A stretch of DNA of 9,017 nucleotides. Origin: JBFYTX01 sp964442335. GTDB taxonomy: Bacteria; Chloroflexota; Dehalococcoidia; Dehalococcoidales; RBG-16-60-22. Location of the stretch: contig CAYTZI010000088.1 of NCBI GenBank assembly GCA_964442335.1, forward strand, positions 1 to 9,017. Reading direction: 5' to 3'. Of this stretch, positions 5,641 to 9,017 are shown one piece after another (the stretch's first letter is position 1; the number at the start of each line of letters is the position of its first letter). The notes beneath the pieces are model-generated. The model saw nothing but the letters and a program-made list of their open reading frames with translations. It was not told where the DNA came from and did not search any database. The position numbers and the translations under genes were made by a program.

Positions 5641-7146
5641 ATGAAAACATACATCGCGCCAAAATTTAAGGTAATCAGGGACAAAGACCGCTGCATACAG
5701 TGCCAGGTCTGCGTGAACCAGTGCAGCTTCGAGACGCACTACTATGACGCCGAGGACGACGAGGTGAGGAGCCGCGAAGAGAACTGCGTCGGCTGCCAGC
5801 GGTGCGCCATGTTCTGCCCGACCAAAGCGCTGAACATCGTCTATAATCCGCCGGAGTACCGGGGGAACTATAACTGGCGACCGGAAGTCATCGAGGACAT
5901 CGCCAAGCAGGCGGAGACCGGCGGCGTGCTGCTCACCGGCATGGGCGACGACAAACAGCAGCGCATCTACTGGGACCACATTGTGCTCAACGCCAGCCAG
6001 GTGACCAACCCGTCCATCGACCCCCTGCGGGAGCCGATGGAACTGGCGACCTACCTGGGACGCAAGCCCGAACAGCTCGAAGTGGAGCCGGGGACGCTTC
6101 AACTTAAAACGAAGCTCACGCCGCAGATAAAGCTGGAGGTGCCGGTGATGTTCGCCGCGATGTCCTACGGGGCGGTTAGCCTTAACGTGCAGGAATCACT
6201 GGCACGCGCCGCCGCCGAGATGGGCACATTCTGGAACACCGGCGAGGGAGGACTGCACCCGAGTCTCTACAAATACGGCAAGAACACGATAGTCCAGGTG
6301 GCTTCCGGACGGTTCGGCGTGCACGCCGATTACCTCGACGCCGCAAGCGTGGTCGAGATAAAGATAGGGCAGGGCGCCAAGCCGGGCATCGGCGGCCACC
6401 TGCCCGGGGAGAAGGTCAGCGCGGACGTATCGCTGACGCGCATGATTCCCGAAGGCACCGACGCCATTTCGCCGGCGCCGCAGCACGATATCTACTCAAT
6501 CGAAGACCTGTCGCAGCTAATCTACGCCCTTAAAGAGGCGACAAACTATACGAAACCGATATCGGTGAAGATAGCCGCCGTCCATAACGCCGCCGCCATC
6601 GCCAGCGGCATCGTGCGGGGCGGGGCGGACATCATCGTCATCGACGGGCTGCGGGGGGCGACCGGCGCCGCGCCCAAGGTCATCAGGGACAACGTCGGCA
6701 TACCCATCGAGCTAGCTTTAGCCTCGGTAGACAGCAGGCTCAGGCAGGAAGGCATACGGCACCAGGCCTCGCTGGTGGTATCGGGCGGCATCCGCAACAG
6801 CGGCGACGTCGCCAAGGCGATTGCGCTCGGGGCGGACGCCGTCTATATCGGCACGGCGGCCCTGATATCGCTGGGCTGCCGGGTCTGCCAGCAGTGCCAT
6901 ACCGGCAAGTGCGCCTGGGGCATCTGCACCACGGACCTGCGCCTGAGCAAGAGAATCAATCCGGACATCGGGGCGAGGCGGGCGGCCAATCTCCTGCGCG
7001 CCTGGAGCCTCGAGCTCAAAGATATATTAGGCGGACTGGGCGTCAACGCGCTGGAGAGCCTGAGGGGGAACCGGCTTCACCTGCGCGGCGTGGGCCTGTC
7101 CGATACCGAGCTGGATATACTGGGAATAAGAATGGCAGGGAGGTAA
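5641..7146 (+). CDS. Ferredoxin-domain FMN glutamate synthase core (archaeal-type GltB domain)
   Basis: This 501-residue protein is the likely site where ammonia and 2-oxoglutarate form glutamate. Residues 15-65 carry two [4Fe-4S] clusters (C18/C21/C24/C28 and C49/C52/C55/C59). Residues about 100-490 form the FMN-binding TIM barrel. The barrel shows NTGEGG (199-204), GQGAKPGIGGHLPGEKV (243-259), HDIYSIEDL (282-290), GATGAAP (339-345) and SGGI..GDV..AIALGADAVYIGTAALISLGC (381-413). C413, C419 and C424 have the C-x5-C-x4-C spacing of the [3Fe-4S] cluster of GltB; C416 and C429 are extra cysteines. Several consensus positions, as I recall them, differ: GIGG for GEGG, GATGA for GGTGA, CAWG for CPWG or CPVG, and QHD for HHD. 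The fold is clear. Glutamate as product is likely, but an N-methylglutamate or related activity is possible. The ribosome site lies inside the end of the upstream gene. Confidence 0.9.
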   Translation: MKTYIAPKFKVIRDKDRCIQCQVCVNQCSFETHYYDAEDDEVRSREENCVGCQRCAMFCPTKALNIVYNPPEYRGNYNWRPEVIEDIAKQAETGGVLLTGMGDDKQQRIYWDHIVLNASQVTNPSIDPLREPMELATYLGRKPEQLEVEPGTLQLKTKLTPQIKLEVPVMFAAMSYGAVSLNVQESLARAAAEMGTFWNTGEGGLHPSLYKYGKNTIVQVASGRFGVHADYLDAASVVEIKIGQGAKPGIGGHLPGEKVSADVSLTRMIPEGTDAISPAPQHDIYSIEDLSQLIYALKEATNYTKPISVKIAAVHNAAAIASGIVRGGADIIVIDGLRGATGAAPKVIRDNVGIPIELALASVDSRLRQEGIRHQASLVVSGGIRNSGDVAKAIALGADAVYIGTAALISLGCRVCQQCHTGKCAWGICTTDLRLSKRINPDIGARRAANLLRAWSLELKDILGGLGVNALESLRGNRLHLRGVGLSDTELDILGIRMAGR

Positions 7147-7151
7147 CCATC

Positions 7152-7913
7152 ATGCCTGAGACATTAAGCAAAAGAGCAATCGACATAGATGCAAACGGCG
7201 TTTATTACCGCGACCTCAACGCACGGCTGAGGTCTCTGGTGGAGGAAGGGACGGAGAAAATCAGTCTGCGTAATGTGTACGGGCAGAGATATATCGGAAC
7301 GGACATCAATAAGCCGGTGGAAATCGAGATAACCGGCACGCCGGGCAACGACCTGGGGGCGTTCATGAACGGACCGAGAGTAGTGGTGCACGGGAACGCC
7401 CAGGACGGCTGCGGCAACACCATGAACGACGGCACGATAATCGTGCATGGACGCGCCGGGGACACGGTGGGGCTTTCGGCGCGGGGCGGCAGGATATACA
7501 TCAAGGGGGACGTCGGCTACCGGGCGGGCATCCACATGAAGGAATACAAAGAAAAGAAGCCGGTCATCGTCATCGGCGGGACGGCCCAGGACTTCCTCGG
7601 CGAGTACATGTCCGGGGGCGTATTAGTCGTGCTGGGGCTGGACCTGGGGGAGGGTAAAAGCTTCCGTACCAAATATGTCGGCACGGGCATGCACGGCGGC
7701 GTAATATACCTGCGGGGCGACATACCCAGATGGCAGCTCGGCAAAGAGGTGGGCGTGGCTGAAGTAACAGGTGCCGACTATGATACGCTGAGCCGGTATA
7801 TAGTTGAGTTCGCCGCCGAATTCGGCTATGATGCAGACGGGATACTCGACCACGGATTTATCAAGCTGTTCCCCCGCTGGCTGCGGCCTTACGGAAGGCT
7901 TTACGCCTATTAG
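7152..7913 (+). CDS. GXGXG-domain subunit of split glutamate synthase (GltB C-terminal / GlxC type)
   Basis: This 253-residue protein matches the right-handed beta-helix domain that ends bacterial GltB and occurs alone as GlxC. It is also related to a subunit of formylmethanofuran dehydrogenase. Glycine-rich turns repeat about every 17-21 residues: GNDLGAFMNG (65-74), GCGNTMNDG (86-94), GDTVGLSARGG (103-113), GDVGYRAG (119-126) and GGTAQDFLGEYMSGG (142-156). In GltB this domain is structural, bridging the amidotransferase and synthase sites and helping form the ammonia tunnel. The start at 7152 is chosen because GGGAGG lies eight bases upstream and the family homology begins there. The frame stays open back to 6894, but that part overlaps the synthase gene and looks unlike protein. 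It sits 5 bp behind the synthase core. The gene order here is amidotransferase, synthase, GXGXG. Confidence 0.9.
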   Translation: MPETLSKRAIDIDANGVYYRDLNARLRSLVEEGTEKISLRNVYGQRYIGTDINKPVEIEITGTPGNDLGAFMNGPRVVVHGNAQDGCGNTMNDGTIIVHGRAGDTVGLSARGGRIYIKGDVGYRAGIHMKEYKEKKPVIVIGGTAQDFLGEYMSGGVLVVLGLDLGEGKSFRTKYVGTGMHGGVIYLRGDIPRWQLGKEVGVAEVTGADYDTLSRYIVEFAAEFGYDADGILDHGFIKLFPRWLRPYGRLYAY

Positions 7914-7931
7914 ACCAGGCATGGTGGTCAT

Positions 7932-8597
7932 ATGAGACGCGCGCTGATAATCGCCAGGAATGCCGAAAGCAAAGCCGGGCTCCGGAGAGACCTCACGGGG
8001 CGCAGCCTTACATGCACGTGCGTCTCTTACAACAACGGCGTCCGGGAAGCCATAGCCAGCGCCAGGCCCGATGTCCTACTCTTCGAGCTGGACGGACAGC
8101 AGCCGGAAACGCCAGAAATCATCAGGAAGATTAAGCAGGACGCGAACCTGCCGGCGATAGCGCTCGTCCCGGAGGAGCTGCTGGAGAGTAAGGACTTCAA
8201 CTGCGACGCCGACGATTTTGTTGCTTTTCCCTACGACGCCAGGGAGCTGGCGATAAGAATCAGGAGAATCGCCCGCAAGACCGGGGACAAAGAGAGCGGC
8301 GCGCAGATAAAGTGCGACGGCCTGACGATTGACCCCGTGACCTGCGAGGTAACGGTCAACGGGGCGCCGGTGGAGCTGACGTTCAAAGAGTACGAGCTGC
8401 TCAAGCTGCTGGCGGGGAACCGGGGGAGGGTCTTTACGCGGGAAGCCCTGCTCGACAAGATATGGGGGTACGACTACTTCGGCGGGGACCGGACGGTGGA
8501 CGTGCACATCCGGAGGCTGCGCTCAAAGATAGAGGACGCCGAGCACAGCTATATAGAGACAGTGCGGAACATCGGGTACCGGTTCATCAAAGGATAA
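7932..8597 (+). CDS. OmpR/PhoB-family regulator with a degenerate receiver domain
   Basis: This 221-residue transcription factor has an N-terminal receiver-like domain (about 1-115) and a complete winged-helix DNA-binding domain (about 125-221). The DNA-binding part ends with the typical TVDVHIRRLRSKIE and GYRFIKG segments. The receiver lacks the phosphorylation machinery. The acidic pair after the first strand is absent (ALIIARNAES), and the phospho-acceptor Asp is replaced by E52 (PDVLLFELD). The conserved Thr/Ser position reads V79, and the KP motif reads FP (99-100). It should therefore not respond to a histidine kinase in the normal way, and none is encoded here. Lying 18 bp after the GXGXG gene, with only a weak ribosome site, it closes the operon. 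By analogy with the orphan, unphosphorylated GlnR of Actinobacteria, I infer control of nitrogen assimilation genes, perhaps including this operon. Confidence 0.9.
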   Translation: MRRALIIARNAESKAGLRRDLTGRSLTCTCVSYNNGVREAIASARPDVLLFELDGQQPETPEIIRKIKQDANLPAIALVPEELLESKDFNCDADDFVAFPYDARELAIRIRRIARKTGDKESGAQIKCDGLTIDPVTCEVTVNGAPVELTFKEYELLKLLAGNRGRVFTREALLDKIWGYDYFGGDRTVDVHIRRLRSKIEDAEHSYIETVRNIGYRFIKG

Positions 8598-8665
8598 ACC
8601 GGCTTCCTTTTTGCATCCACGTTTGATTTGTTTTTTGTTTTTATTTTCGCGATTTTTTTGTTGAG

Positions 8666-8701
8666 TCCCACGAACGATTTGTTCGTGGGAATTGTTTTTT
8701 T
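8666..8701 (+). terminator. Rho-independent terminator within the right inner repeat
   Basis: Perfect 10-bp arms (8666-8675 and 8681-8690) enclose a 5-nt loop. They are followed by ATTG and seven T residues (8695-8701), then another T-run. It lies about 70 bp after the last gene of the rightward operon and is the best terminator candidate for it. It is the same structure as the hairpin at 292-316, except that the loop is reversed relative to the flanks. Confidence 0.65.
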
Positions 8702-8880
8702 GTTTTTCCGGGATTTTTAGCTTCAGCCGAAGCTGATTTGTTTTTTATTGTTTTTCGAAACAAATATTCAGTTTTTAAGTTGCTTTTGCGGTGGAACAGC
8801 CCAGTTAATTATAAGGGAGGCGGGGGAGAATGGAAAGGGGATTTTGTCGCGGTTTTGTGGCTTTACCGGGTGAGAGGTTA

Positions 8881-9017
8881 TACCTCACCCCCTAGCCCCC
8901 TCTCCAGACAGGGACATTAATTTACAGGTATTAAGAAAACATGTCTGGAGAGGGGGGAATAAAAGAAGAGGGGCTGACGCCCCTCTTAAACGCCCTGCTT
9001 CTATTTTGTACCTCACC
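8881..9017 (+). repeat. Outer repeat block, right copy, with long-loop hairpin
   Basis: The block pairs with 1-112 in inverted orientation. One hairpin has perfect 15-bp arms (8896-8910 and 8942-8956) around a 31-nt AT-rich loop. The left counterpart has 12-bp arms and a 13-nt loop, so the loop content was replaced or lengthened while both arm sets stayed paired. A second hairpin has 9-bp arms at 8966-8974 and 8979-8987. The last 71 bp are nearly identical to the first 70 bp of the window. Confidence 0.8.

Larger units (their letters stand above)
8628..9017 (+). repeat. Right copy of composite inverted repeat (gene-free stretch 8598-9017)
   Basis: This gene-free end mirrors 1-354. From the operon outward it holds the inner block (8628-8707), a diverged middle (8708-8880) and the outer block (8881-9017). 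The spacing between blocks is similar to the left copy: 173 bp here, 162 bp there. The middle contains a separate 6-bp hairpin (8719-8724 with 8729-8734) followed by T-rich DNA, and the conserved patch 8837-8855. The short open frame at 8738-8920 encodes a peptide resembling the one from the left repeat, because both read the same low-complexity repeat. I do not count it as a gene. Confidence 0.85.

Noticed and set aside
6894..7151. Upstream extension of the GXGXG subunit frame
   Set aside because: It overlaps the conserved C-terminal part of the synthase core in another frame, is arginine- and proline-rich, and a good ribosome site lies just before ATG at 7152.
8589..8612. Possible small terminator over the stop codon of the last gene
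   Set aside because: The stem is only 6 bp, AT-rich, with a 10-nt loop, and the T-run is short. The hairpin at 8666-8690 is much stronger.
8738..8920. Short open frame (60 codons, plus strand) in the right repeat
   Set aside because: It runs through the repeat and its hairpin loop, ends in a peptide typical of such palindromes, and matches no recognised protein.
1..9017. Composite transposon or insertion sequence
   Set aside because: No transposase or recombinase is encoded and no target-site duplication can be seen because the window ends with the repeats. It is kept only as an open hypothesis.

Overview
This is a bacterial accessory or metabolic region with eight convincing protein genes in two divergent transcription units, and near-identical repeats at both ends. 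The genes suggest a strict anaerobe. They include a dissected, archaeal-type glutamate synthase with ferredoxin domains, a 16-cysteine iron-sulfur protein and an NADH-oxidase-like flavoprotein. An uncultured Chloroflexota of the Dehalococcoidia kind would fit, but that is an impression from gene content and not something the sequence proves. No rRNA, tRNA, transposase, integrase or CRISPR array was found.

Layout. Positions 1-354 hold the left copy of a composite repeat. Positions 367-393 hold a terminator for the leftward unit. Positions 411-2441 hold the leftward two-gene unit: first a class III nucleotide cyclase (1617-2441), then a GAF plus HD-GYP protein (411-1556). Positions 2442-2678 are the divergent control region, with a strong rightward promoter at 2605-2633 and a perfect 9-bp inverted repeat at its expected start point. 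Positions 2679-8597 hold a tightly packed rightward operon of six genes: four-cluster ferredoxin, FAD/NAD oxidoreductase, class II glutamine amidotransferase, ferredoxin-FMN glutamate synthase core, GXGXG subunit, and an OmpR-type regulator with a degenerate receiver. Positions 8628-9017 hold the right copy of the composite repeat, inverted relative to the left one.

How the genes probably work together. The amidotransferase frees ammonia from glutamine. The FMN/Fe-S core and the GXGXG subunit complete a split glutamate synthase. The first two operon genes look like a separate electron-input module (NADH to flavin to Fe-S clusters) standing in for the usual small subunit GltD. The terminal regulator cannot be an ordinary phospho-switch and recalls GlnR, the orphan OmpR-type nitrogen regulator of Actinobacteria. 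The leftward unit is a second-messenger pair, probably making cAMP and either cleaving or sensing a cyclic nucleotide. Its link to nitrogen metabolism is only positional.

Most unusual are the ends. Each operon runs out into the same repeat in the same orientation relative to transcription, and the two copies of a 25-bp hairpin differ by a flipped 5-nt loop. The window starts and stops exactly at the repeat ends, so it may be an assembly contig that broke at a multicopy repeat rather than a discrete mobile element.
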